Under the pieces are notes generated by a model. That model did no database searches, was not told where the DNA came from, and was given only the letters and a program-made list of their open reading frames with translations. From NCBI GenBank assembly GCA_949358305.1, contig OX442322.1, positions 2,976,001 through 3,040,000 on the forward strand: DNA of 64,000 nucleotides. The letters are read 5' to 3'. This stretch comes from Strigamia acuminata. Its lineage: Eukaryota; Arthropoda; Chilopoda; Geophilomorpha; Linotaeniidae. This document shows positions 53,045 to 61,968 of this stretch, piece by piece (the stretch's first letter is position 1; the number at the start of each line of letters is the position of its first letter). Position numbers and translations under genes: made by a program.

Positions 53045-55381
53045 ATGGATCCAAACAATCTTCCTAACGAAGAAAAAGTGGCTGAAGAAAAGGCCGTAGA
53101 AGAAATAGTTAGCTTGGATTCAAGTTATGTAAAACTTTGTGACCAAACGGAAATGATTCCCGATGAACTCACACAGTTTTGTACGCATTACGAACTAGAT
53201 AGAACTCAGTTCAAAACCATAATCGAAGCTTCTGAATTTGTGACGAAGCGGGCGTTACGTAACATACGTATTAATCCAACTCCGGAAAAACAAGCAGAAC
53301 TTTCGAAGGAGAGTTCGGCGAACCATAATTCTGGAAAGGACCCAATCCCGTCGCCAAGAGATCTGTCTGAAGAAAACCGATCACGATCTAAAACTCCACA
53401 ACGTAAGTTGGGGGATCAAGCAAGAATTAAAACTCCGTCGGTTCGTAACCAAGATATTCGAGAATTATTTCGAACATCAAGCAAGGAATCGCTTGATCAG
53501 TCCAGTTTAGGAAATAGAACTCCTCACTCCCGCAACGCCAGTTACCACAATACTCCAAGTATTTCGGAGGTAGGAGGATCCAATTTTTCAACTTTTCAAC
53601 CTGAAAATGCTAAAAAGCAACCCAATCCACATATTTATACGGAGAATGGGACGAGACATTTTGCCAAAAAAACCCCTAGAGGGCGAGGCAATAAATCCGC
53701 CATTCGACGGAAATTATCTCCACTACCATCTCCAGTCTTACCTCAAACTCGACAAGAACAATTGAGATTAGACGAAGTGGAAAAGGAACGAATTAGGCTG
53801 GAAGCAATTAATCAAAAACAGATTAACGACGAAAAGATTCGCCAAGATAAACTTGAAGGAGAAGTTGTCAATCAAAACGAAGTTCGTAAGTCGATAGACA
53901 AAAACGATAAAATTCTAATTAATCAATTACGGGCTCAATGGCGACAGGAACACGATGAAAAGTTCCAAAAGCAACAAGATCAATACAATAAGAAGTGGGC
54001 GGAAGTGAACAGAATTGAAGACAATCAACGCAAGCGGGAGAAAACCTTACAGGAAAGCATCCGGCTAAATCTCGCGGCGTCCACTCGGGCTAGCCATGGT
54101 AGTGAACCCCGAGACCAGACAAATCCGTCACGTGCATCTACCGATGACATTCCAAGCTCACATTTCTCGGCAGAAAGTTCTACAGAAACTAGACTTCCCT
54201 CTGACGGAACTAATATTTCATTTGACTATATTTTGAAAATGCAACAAAATATGGCCGCCCAATTCCAAAAACAATTGGATAGTCGAATAGATACATTCGT
54301 TCAAACTCAACAAACAACTGGGCCGCAACGATCTAATAATCCAGGACCCAGTAAAGTCTTTTTCAAAGGACAAGACCTTCCAGTTTTCGATGGAAAACAG
54401 GAGGATATAGATAAATTTTTATCAGTAGCTAAAACTGTAGCTATTTCAAAGGGATTAACTCTGGACGAAATGGTTAATCAAGGTATTCCCACCTATTTGT
54501 CCGGATTAGCCCAACAATGGTATGACGAGAATAAAACCAAGTTTACCAACTGGGAAACCTTCGTAGAATTATTTCGTGAAGAATTCGACATGATTCCAAC
54601 TACTCGACTCCGAAATTTACGAAAAGTAATCCAAGGAGACGATGAACCTTTATATGAATTTCTAGTCAGATTCACTAAAGCCCAAGGATCGTATTCCGAA
54701 AGAGGAAATGTTGCCACACTTTTCGACAACCTGAATTGGACGAGTTACAATAGATTAATCGATCGAAATCTGTACAGGAGCGAGTCAGTAGACAAAATCT
54801 TTCAATTCGTACGAACGAATAGAGCACTCTTTGAACCCCAAAGAATTCGTACAGAGAATTCCAAGGAAATTGATAAAGTGGTATCTAACAACCAGAAGTA
54901 TTCTAAAGATACCAAAAATATGAGACCTTCGGCTCGATCCACTCAAATGATGGAAATAGAGCCGGAAGAAGAAATAATGGAAGTCAATGAGTTGACAGAG
55001 AATAATGTATCAATGGATAATTTATTATGTGCCATGTCGGAAAATCAGACAGGGAAATGTTTTCATTGTAAACAACCAGGTCATTTCAAAAGAGAATGTC
55101 CTCTGCTTCCAAAGCGAAAATTTAGCAATAATTTCCCTGGAAATAATAATTCCAATAACAATAGCGCTAATCAGCAGCCGAACGAATTTAAGCGACCACG
55201 CCAAAATTGGGTAACTGCCGAAGCTATTGATCAAAAAATGGAAGAGTTAAAAACTGATATGAATAACAGTATGCAAACAACGATAAGTAAGACAGTGTCG
55301 GATTTATTTAGTAAATTCTTAGACCCGAAGAACGCTACTACGGCACCAATTACTGAAACCCCACCGGTTCCAAAAAACTAG
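53045..55381 (+). CDS. gag: Element D Gag
   Basis: 778 aa from ATG 53045 (MDPNNLPNEEKVAEEKAVEE). N-terminal acidic region, then Ser/Arg/Pro-rich disorder, a coiled-coil-like Gln/Glu/Arg/Lys segment (about 53750-54070), capsid-like block LSGLAQQWYDENKTKFTNWETFVELFREEF (about 54500-54585), and CCHC knuckle CFHCKQPGHFKREC at 55059-55100, followed by Asn-rich sequence. The last codons AAA AAC and stop TAG form the frameshift site. Intact. Homologous to the gag relic of element A, whose knuckle is deleted. Confidence 0.94.
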   Translation: MDPNNLPNEEKVAEEKAVEEIVSLDSSYVKLCDQTEMIPDELTQFCTHYELDRTQFKTIIEASEFVTKRALRNIRINPTPEKQAELSKESSANHNSGKDPIPSPRDLSEENRSRSKTPQRKLGDQARIKTPSVRNQDIRELFRTSSKESLDQSSLGNRTPHSRNASYHNTPSISEVGGSNFSTFQPENAKKQPNPHIYTENGTRHFAKKTPRGRGNKSAIRRKLSPLPSPVLPQTRQEQLRLDEVEKERIRLEAINQKQINDEKIRQDKLEGEVVNQNEVRKSIDKNDKILINQLRAQWRQEHDEKFQKQQDQYNKKWAEVNRIEDNQRKREKTLQESIRLNLAASTRASHGSEPRDQTNPSRASTDDIPSSHFSAESSTETRLPSDGTNISFDYILKMQQNMAAQFQKQLDSRIDTFVQTQQTTGPQRSNNPGPSKVFFKGQDLPVFDGKQEDIDKFLSVAKTVAISKGLTLDEMVNQGIPTYLSGLAQQWYDENKTKFTNWETFVELFREEFDMIPTTRLRNLRKVIQGDDEPLYEFLVRFTKAQGSYSERGNVATLFDNLNWTSYNRLIDRNLYRSESVDKIFQFVRTNRALFEPQRIRTENSKEIDKVVSNNQKYSKDTKNMRPSARSTQMMEIEPEEEIMEVNELTENNVSMDNLLCAMSENQTGKCFHCKQPGHFKRECPLLPKRKFSNNFPGNNNSNNNSANQQPNEFKRPRQNWVTAEAIDQKMEELKTDMNNSMQTTISKTVSDLFSKFLDPKNATTAPITETPPVPKN

Positions 55382-55403
55382 TGGCGGGGGTCCTCGAGCC
55401 CCC
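55372..55403 (+). promoter_or_regulatory. -1 frameshift signal in D: slippery heptamer plus hairpin
   Basis: A AAA AAC (55372-55378) in gag phase is followed at once by the gag stop TAG (55379-55381). A 7-nt spacer leads to the stem GGGGG (55386-55390) / CCCCC (55399-55403), loop 8 nt. Pol continues in the -1 frame. Heptamer, spacing and stem fit the classical retroviral design, though the stem is short and tertiary structure cannot be excluded. Confidence 0.85.
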
Positions 55404-58400
55404 TATTAATAATTCCGAAGGAATTTTACCACCAGACTTGGAACAAGCACTTTCCGAAACTTTGGATAATTTAACTATTCAAGATAAAGAAATTAAGCGT
55501 GCTCGTCCTAACCGGAAGACACGGAAAAGGAACTGGAATTATAAGTTTAAAATCGCGTCAAATACGCCCTTTTCGGCAGAGGAGACAGCAAACCCGTTCT
55601 TGAATTTTCACGACGACCTGTTTTCTCTAGATAAGGGGGACGAATCTTTAGCTAGATTGATACAAGATACATCCAATCTTAATATTCGTGATGAATCCAC
55701 CAGTTCTAGTGGAGGAGTATTCGAGAATTTACAATCAATGATTGATAATTTGAATCCCGACTCCAAATCCTCCAGATTTGCGAGATTAAAATCTTACATT
55801 AACGAGAATCAGTTAAAACGAAAAGATGGCATCGAACGAATTAATAAATTGGGAAATCACATCGACGACCCCCGAATGAAAATTACAATAGGTGGACTCA
55901 CCTACAATGCTTTGATGGACTCAGGAGCCACACAGTGTTTTATTGGGTTGCAATTACTAAGTAAAACTTGTGCATCTCCCGATTTCATACAAGATTGTCC
56001 AAAACACATGAGAGTTTGTGCAGTTGGAGTTACTCATATTCCACTAGGACAAATTACTTTGTGTGTACAATGGGCAGATGGAGCAGAATTCACACCAATA
56101 AATTTTATCATTTTGGATAATAATGTGTGTGGATTAATTATCGGACATAATTTTATGCGCCGAACCAAAATTAATTTAAATCCAGCACGAGCTGTATTTA
56201 CTTGCGACAGCAAGTCCGACTGGACTGCACCCTACGAAACTGACGAGTTAAATTGTAATTTAGCTCGAGTACAAGTGTTGACTGACAACGCAACAGCCAC
56301 ACACACGCCAGATAATTGGGAAGAATTGCTGGTAAAGGATTGTGACTGTTCAGATGAGGAAAAAAGTAAATTACGCGAAGTAATTGCTAGTGTTAAGAAC
56401 GTCTTTAGAGATAAAGTCGGATGTACTAACATAATAAAGCATAAGATCACCTTTAAAAAGGATGTAACGTGGAAAAAACAACCATTTCGAATGTATAACC
56501 CTGCTAAAATAGCCATTATGACTAAATTAGTAGAAGAATTAGAAGCGGATAATTTGATCGAAAGAGCTACTGGACCTTACATAAGTCATCCAGTGATCGT
56601 AGCCAAACCAAATGGTACTTATCGTTTATGTATCGATTATCGGTGGTTGAATGCAATCACCGAAATTAACGCCATACAAATGCCAAGTATTGATTTGTTA
56701 CTCCACAATACAAATCAGGCAAAATATTTCACGTCTCTTGACCTTACCAAAGGTTATTATCAGGTCGAGATGGACGAGGAAGATAGACAGAAAACAGCCT
56801 TTTATACTCCGAAAGGCAATTACCAATTTGTCCGCATGCCTTTTGGTCTTTGCAATGCGCCGTGTACATTTCAGTTCTTAATGGAACGAGTGATGGGCGA
56901 AGCATTATACAAACACGCGTTAGTCTATTTGGACGACGTGATAATCTTCTCCACCACTTGGGAGAAACATCTTGAACATATCAAAGATGTGTTGGAAAGA
57001 CTAGATAAGGCCAACTTATCAGTAAATAAGGAAAAATCAAAATTTGGAAAAACTACACTCAAATTTTTGGGTCATTTGATAACTCCAACCGGATTAGCAC
57101 CTGACCCAGACAAGATAGTATCCGTTAGGAAATATCCAACTCCTAAGAATTCCAAGGATATTCAACGATTTCATGGCTTGTCAAATTTCTTCCGGAAATT
57201 TATTCCCGAACATGCAAAAATTGCTAGGCCTCTAACTAGCATGATGCATGATAAAGCAGTGTTCGAATGGGGAGAAGAACAAGAGAAAGCTTTTGAAACA
57301 ATAAAAAATATTTTATGTGACGAAACACAGGTTTTGTTAATGCCAGATATGATGAAACCATTCGTAATCTTGACAGACGCATCGCATGATGGACTTGGTA
57401 GTGTGTTATGCCAAGATGTAGAATTCTTCGATGAAGGAAAAAGAGAAATGATCATGACTCCTAGACCCGTAGCTTATGCTAGTCGAGTCTTACGAGGGGC
57501 AGAAGTACGCTACTCAACACCCGAACTCGAGTGTTTAGCAGTAGTATGGGCAGTCGACAAATTCCGACCGTATATCGAATATACGACTTTTACTTTGGAA
57601 TCAGACGCCGAAGCATTAAAATGGCTGATGGGAACACCAGAACCATCGGGACGATTTGGTCGTTGGGCAATTAAACTTCAATGTGGCGCCTTTAAGATTA
57701 AATATCGACGAGGTACCCAGAACCAAGTTGCCGACGCCTTCTCGAGAGCGCCTTTGGAGATCGAAGACATTCCAGAGAATGATTATTGTGAGCCAATCGA
57801 GATTACTCAATTCTGGCCGGAATGGGACGGAAATCGAGAAATTATTCGAAGGAATAATAGAGAAGATTGCCAATTTCTCACGAATGTGCAGCTTCATTTC
57901 GATTATTCCAAATTATTATACAATACTTTGGAAAAGGGGGAGAAGATGGATGAAGCTACAGAAGAAACACTATTTAGTGCTTTAACTGAAGTTTTAAAGG
58001 AAGTTCCACCGACTCGAGAAGAAATTATAAAAGCTCAACTAGCCGACAAAGAGTGTAGAATAATAATCGATCATCTGAAACGAGATGAAATCGAACAAAG
58101 AAAGTTTAAGAAAACTAAAGAATGGATGAAAGCAGTCCAAGGTTACCAATTAGATTTTCAAGAAGAAAATGGTAATGAAATGCTGATTTATTTCAAACCA
58201 ACGTTTGAAGAGGAATTGAATGACTCTGGAAACGGATTTAAAGCTGTCATTCCACCGTCATTAGTACGAAGAGTACTGTTTGCCTGTCACGGACATCCAT
58301 TAAGTGGACATGCAGGGATGAGTAAGACGCTCGAACGAGCAAAACTTATATATTACTGGCCGAAGATGAATAAAGATACTCGCAATTACGTCCGAAGTTG

Positions 58401-59673
58401 TACTCATTGCCAGCAATACAAGCCCTGTCAACATAAAAAGCATAGAGCGAGTTACACTCCTCATAACATGTCTTACCCGTGGGAAGTAATCTGCATTGAT
58501 TTAATGGGTCCCAAACCGACAGGAAGAAGCCAATACAGATTTGTATTAGTAATTATAGATCAATGTACTAAATGGGTAGAATTATTCCCTTTAAGTAAGG
58601 CATCTAGTGAATCTATTGTGAATAGGTTAGGAGAAGTGATTCATAGATGGGGATACCCAAAGAAAATTGTTAGTGATAACGGGAGCCAATTCATATCCAC
58701 GATTTATGAAGAGTTTTGTAAAAAACACAACATCAGAATGGCTCATGTGAGTCCATATCACGCTCAGGCCAATCCTACGGAAAGGGCCAATAGAGACATC
58801 AAAATAATGCTGGCTCTTTATTCAGACATTCACTCCCATTGGCCGAGATTCTTAAACGAATTTGCATTTGCCTCGAGAACGGCTAAATCAGAAGCTACAG
58901 GCGCAACGCCATTCTTATTGAACACAGGAAGAAATGTACCTCTTCCCTTTGATCCTCGGATCATTCAACATGCAAATGCATTTGACAAGAATAACCCGGA
59001 AGAATACGTATATAATTTACTTGGAATTTTACGTCGAGCACATCAAGAGATGCATTTGCGTATTCAAGCAAATTATGAGAGACACGACAAGATTCACAGA
59101 AATAAATTTCACATTTGTGAATATACTGTCGGTGATTTGGTATGGAAAGCCACTCACATCCTTTCAAATAAAGAGAAAGGAATTACTAAAGGTTTCGCCG
59201 AGAAACGAGATGGACCGTGGGAAATTACGGAAGTTTTACCTGGAGGTGCTTATAAGTTGAGAAAATTAGTTGATGGATCAATAGAACCATCCATAAATAC
59301 TGATGATCTCTCACCTTATATCCCATCTTACCCGATTGAGACTTGGACACTCGACCAAAAGAGTGGAAGAGTAGAGAATCACCCAAACCCTGATTGGATG
59401 AACGAAAGTTCAACCGTAAATAATTCAAGTGAATTAAATAATCAAGAATTAGGAAATAATTCTGCTAATATGGAATTAGATCCCGAAGAAGTTACAACAC
59501 CCGCTTCAAAAGAAAGCGACATCGTAGTTAATAATCCAAAACATGATTATAACCTTAGGAAAAGGAAAAGAAGTTGTGAACTTTCACAACTGCAACCTCG
59601 TACGAAGCGAATTTCTACGACAGATCAAGAATGCACAACAGATTTTATACATCTGATTCAAGATCGCCGCTAG
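55378..59673 (+). CDS. pol: Element D Pol polyprotein
   Basis: About 1430 aa, reached by -1 frameshift; no ATG at its head. Residues from 55381: protease ALMDSGATQCFI about 177-188; RT with LCIDYRWLNAIT, MPFGLCNAP and YLDD about 515; RNase H with LTDASHDGLGSVL about 664 and ELECLAVVWAVDKF, then ESDAEALKWL where most relatives have TDHxAL; integrase HHCC (HGHPLSGHAG...CTHCQQY) about 970-1010; core IDLMGP about 1039, SDNGSQF about 1097, PTERANRD about 1131; C-terminal THILSN and KRDGPW blocks as in B. No chromodomain. Uninterrupted frame, so likely functional. Confidence 0.95.
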   Translation, partial: LVAGVLEPPINNSEGILPPDLEQALSETLDNLTIQDKEIKRARPNRKTRKRNWNYKFKIASNTPFSAEETANPFLNFHDDLFSLDKGDESLARLIQDTSNLNIRDESTSSSGGVFENLQSMIDNLNPDSKSSRFARLKSYINENQLKRKDGIERINKLGNHIDDPRMKITIGGLTYNALMDSGATQCFIGLQLLSKTCASPDFIQDCPKHMRVCAVGVTHIPLGQITLCVQWADGAEFTPINFIILDNNVCGLIIGHNFMRRTKINLNPARAVFTCDSKSDWTAPYETDELNCNLARVQVLTDNATATHTPDNWEELLVKDCDCSDEEKSKLREVIASVKNVFRDKVGCTNIIKHKITFKKDVTWKKQPFRMYNPAKIAIMTKLVEELEADNLIERATGPYISHPVIVAKPNGTYRLCIDYRWLNAITEINAIQMPSIDLLLHNTNQAKYFTSLDLTKGYYQVEMDEEDRQKTAFYTPKGNYQFVRMPFGLCNAPCTFQFLMERVMGEALYKHALVYLDDVIIFSTTWEKHLEHIKDVLERLDKANLSVNKEKSKFGKTTLKFLGHLITPTGLAPDPDKIVSVRKYPTPKNSKDIQRFHGLSNFFRKFIPEHAKIARPLTSMMHDKAVFEWGEEQEKAFETIKNILCDETQVLLMPDMMKPFVILTDASHDGLGSVLCQDVEFFDEGKREMIMTPRPVAYASRVLRGAEVRYSTPELECLAVVWAVDKFRPYIEYTTFTLESDAEALKWLMGTPEPSGRFGRWAIKLQCGAFKIKYRRGTQNQVADAFSRAPLEIEDIPENDYCEPIEITQFWPEWDGNREIIRRNNREDCQFLTNVQLHFDYSKLLYNTLEKGEKMDEATEETLFSALTEVLKEVPPTREEIIKAQLADKECRIIIDHLKRDEIEQRKFKKTKEWMKAVQGYQLDFQEENGNEMLIYFKPTFEEELNDSGNGFKAVIPPSLVRRVLFACHGHPLSGHAGMSKTLERAKLIYYWPKMNKDTRNYVRSCTHCQQYKPCQHKKHRASYTPHNMSYPWEVICIDLMGPKPTGRSQYRFVLVIIDQCTKWVELFPLSKASSESIVNRLGEVIHRWGYPKKIVSDNGSQFISTIYEEFCKKHNIRMAHVSPYHAQANPTERANRDIKIMLALYSDIHSHWPRFLNEFAFASRTAKSEATGATPFLLNTGRNVPLPFDPRIIQHANAFDKNNPEEYVYNLLGILRRAHQEMHLRIQANYERHDKIHRNKFHICEYTVGDLVWKATHILSNKEKGITKGFAEKRDGPWEITEVLPGGAYKLRKLVDGSIEPSINTDDLSPYIPSYPIETWTLDQKSGRVENHPNPDWMNESSTVNNSSELNNQELGNNSANMELDPEEVTTPASKESDIVVNNPKHDYNLRKRKRSCELSQLQPRTKRISTTDQECTTDFIHLIQDRR

Positions 59674-60484
59674 TGATAGCGTATTTTTTTTAAATAAAAA
59701 TTTAAAAAAGATAAAAAATCGGGTCACTTTTTGACCCACAAATTAGTCATGGTTAAATCATAAACCTATAGGAGAATAGGGTGAAAATACCCCGGGTAGA
59801 GAGTAGAGGATTTGTTCTCTCACAAGCTTCACACACATGTGCGAGTCAACTTTGACACCTGCGTCGATAGAAAAGTTCGTCGCGATTTCTTTCAAGAAAA
59901 CCTCGAGATTCGTGGTAAGACTCATGTATTACCAGTAAACTCGGAAATTATGTGTCAGGACTTAATGTTATAATCCTTTCATGATAGAAAAGGACGAGAG
60001 AAAACTTCGGTGATTAATTTCGTCTGAAAGAGACGAACACGTGACCTCGGCGTGAAGAAGAAAATTTCTCCTTCGAGAAAATTCGAAATATCATCACGAC
60101 AGTTCAACGTTTACTAGAGTGTTACGTGTAAGTAATGATAAATTTAATATATCAAGAGATATTCACGGCTATTTTATATATAAAATTAGGATTTCTACGT
60201 TGGCGGAGAACACCTTCGCTAAAAACAACGAGTTTTGTCAATTAGAAAATCGGCACCACATCATTTTGAATACTTAAGTGGATTCCGGAGATTCCTAGTG
60301 TAAGTATTCTAAAGATAATTCTATCGAATATTACGAATAGTAAAAAAGCCGCACGTAAAATCCCGATATAAAAATATATCGAAACCATCGATAAAGTTGA
60401 TAAATTTTCACGATAGATGGCGGTATAAATTTTGTTAAATAAATCGTATTGATAAGATTCTCTATATTATTTTCTCTAGAAAAA
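59674..60484 (+). other. D spacer between pol and third ORFs, with splice-acceptor-like end
   Basis: 811 bp without a coding frame. It ends in a pyrimidine-rich ATTATTTTCTCTAG (AG at 60478-60479), five bases before the ATG of the next ORF, suggesting a spliced subgenomic mRNA. An AGATGGCG is at 60415-60422. Confidence 0.5.
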
Positions 60485-60892
60485 ATGGGAAAAAAGATCG
60501 AAAAAAAGAGAAAATACGTGTTGGTCGAATCCTCTTCCTCCGATGAAGAAGTAATGGCACCTCCTTCGGCCGCTGCCGTATTCGTAGAAGGGTGTCCCAA
60601 AACACCCGTGATTATCAACGCCAGAGGCTGGGATATTTTGAGTTGGGCTCGCCAACATCCCGAATTGCTCCCCGCTGAGCTTGGTCCACCCGGAACCCCC
60701 ACGTTACAGGAGGAACCGGCCAAAAAAGAATCAACGGCGAAGCCATTTGTTATTCCAAAGATAAAAGCGGATGATTTCGCCAGAAATAATCCGCCAATTG
60801 CAAAAAACCAGCCAAGTACCAGTAAACCGCGAAAGGTGGAAATTGTGTACAACCGAGTCAAGTCGCCCGAACGAAAAAGAAGCCGAAAATGA
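60485..60892 (+). CDS. Element D ORF3a (135 aa, unknown)
   Basis: ATG 60485 follows an acceptor-like AG. Product starts MGKKIEKKRKYVLVESSSSDEE: basic, then acidic-serine, then Pro/Ala-rich and basic C-terminus (KSPERKRSRK). No signal peptide, membrane segment or known domain. Overlaps ORF3b by 122 bp in another frame. The nuclear-targeting-like tails and position parallel the B ORF3, but I see no clear sequence similarity between them. Confidence 0.55.
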   Translation: MGKKIEKKRKYVLVESSSSDEEVMAPPSAAAVFVEGCPKTPVIINARGWDILSWARQHPELLPAELGPPGTPTLQEEPAKKESTAKPFVIPKIKADDFARNNPPIAKNQPSTSKPRKVEIVYNRVKSPERKRSRK

Positions 60893-61460
60893 ACTTCTTG
60901 TGGAACCCTTTTTCCCTCCACCAGGAGCGAAAATAGCGCATCTATTCGAATACGAGGTGAGCTACTATTTTCCGACGCTTTTTAGAATTGCCGAGAAAAT
61001 CACGGAACAAATGCGCTCAGACTCTACCGATCCCTCGAATATCAATTATGCTGTCCATGTGATGAAATTGATATTTAACGCCAATCGAGGCGAATCTTTT
61101 GCTGTGCTGGAGCACATATGGACACTGTTAATTGACAGAGTCAACACCGACGGAAAAGGATTAATAAACCCTTCATGGTTCTACGGACTCCCCTGCATTG
61201 CGGAGATATACGACGCTTCGAAGAAGGCTATTGAAGAAAGTTATGAGTTAGTTGAGAAGACTCCAGAATATGAACCAAGGTCTCCGGAGTACGCGCCGAA
61301 ATCTCCACCCGCAGAAGATATAGGTGAAGAACCCAATTTCGTCATCGACCGAAGACCAGCGGAATTTCTTCCCCTAGAAAAGTCCGAAGTCGGTGAGTCC
61401 AGCGAGACTCTTAAGAAAGAGAGTGAAGGATCGGAGTCTGATGAAGAAGAAGTCAAGTGA
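60771..61460 (+). CDS. Element D ORF3b (229 aa, unknown)
   Basis: ATG 60771, stop 61458-61460, frame +1 relative to ORF3a. The core (about residues 50-150) looks globular and helical (HLFEYEVSYYFPTLFRIAEKITEQM, VMKLIFNANRGESFAVLEHIWTLLIDRV). Residues about 163-178 carry a 7-residue repeat PEYEPRS PEYAPKS, reminiscent of RNA polymerase II tail heptads, and the C-terminus is acidic (ESEGSESDEEEVK). No envelope features. It may be made by leaky scanning, a frameshift within the overlap, or splicing. Function unknown. Confidence 0.55.
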   Translation: MISPEIIRQLQKTSQVPVNRERWKLCTTESSRPNEKEAENELLVEPFFPPPGAKIAHLFEYEVSYYFPTLFRIAEKITEQMRSDSTDPSNINYAVHVMKLIFNANRGESFAVLEHIWTLLIDRVNTDGKGLINPSWFYGLPCIAEIYDASKKAIEESYELVEKTPEYEPRSPEYAPKSPPAEDIGEEPNFVIDRRPAEFLPLEKSEVGESSETLKKESEGSESDEEEVK

Positions 61461-61968
61461 CTCGCGGAGTTAATTTTCGAATTTAATAGAATTTAAGGAA
61501 AAAATGTTAGAATTAACGAAAAACTCAAAAGTATTCTGTTTAGTATTTAATAAGCGGTTGTGATATGCAAAAGTCATGTTATTTTTAAAAAAAAAGGAAA
61601 ATCGAGAGATAATCCTATAAATCAAAAGAAATCTTTTAATAATTGTTAAGCTAAAAAGAAATAATTTACCAAAAAATTATGTTAAGATTCCCGTTATTTG
61701 AAATAATAATTGTGTGAAGAAATGAGGCTAAGTGTTGTAAAGTTCTAAGTTTGTTTTATTGTAACCAAATAATATTTTATTCTTGATAATTCATTAAAAA
61801 AGAATTGTTGCGCACATCAGAAATATGAAATTTATTTTGAGTCACCCGCATACGCACTCAGCTGTTCGGGATGAAAAAAGTCCTGTTTTGAGATATTAAT
61901 AAAATCATTTCGCAAGAATAACATAAACTTATGAATAAAATTTATAAGTTGAGTAATTAAGGGGGATG
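61461..61968 (+). other. Element D 3' untranslated region and polypurine tract
   Basis: AT-rich, no gene. Ends in TTAAGGGGGATG (61957-61968), the polypurine tract abutting the 3' LTR. The GGGGGATG end is shared with element A. Confidence 0.8.
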
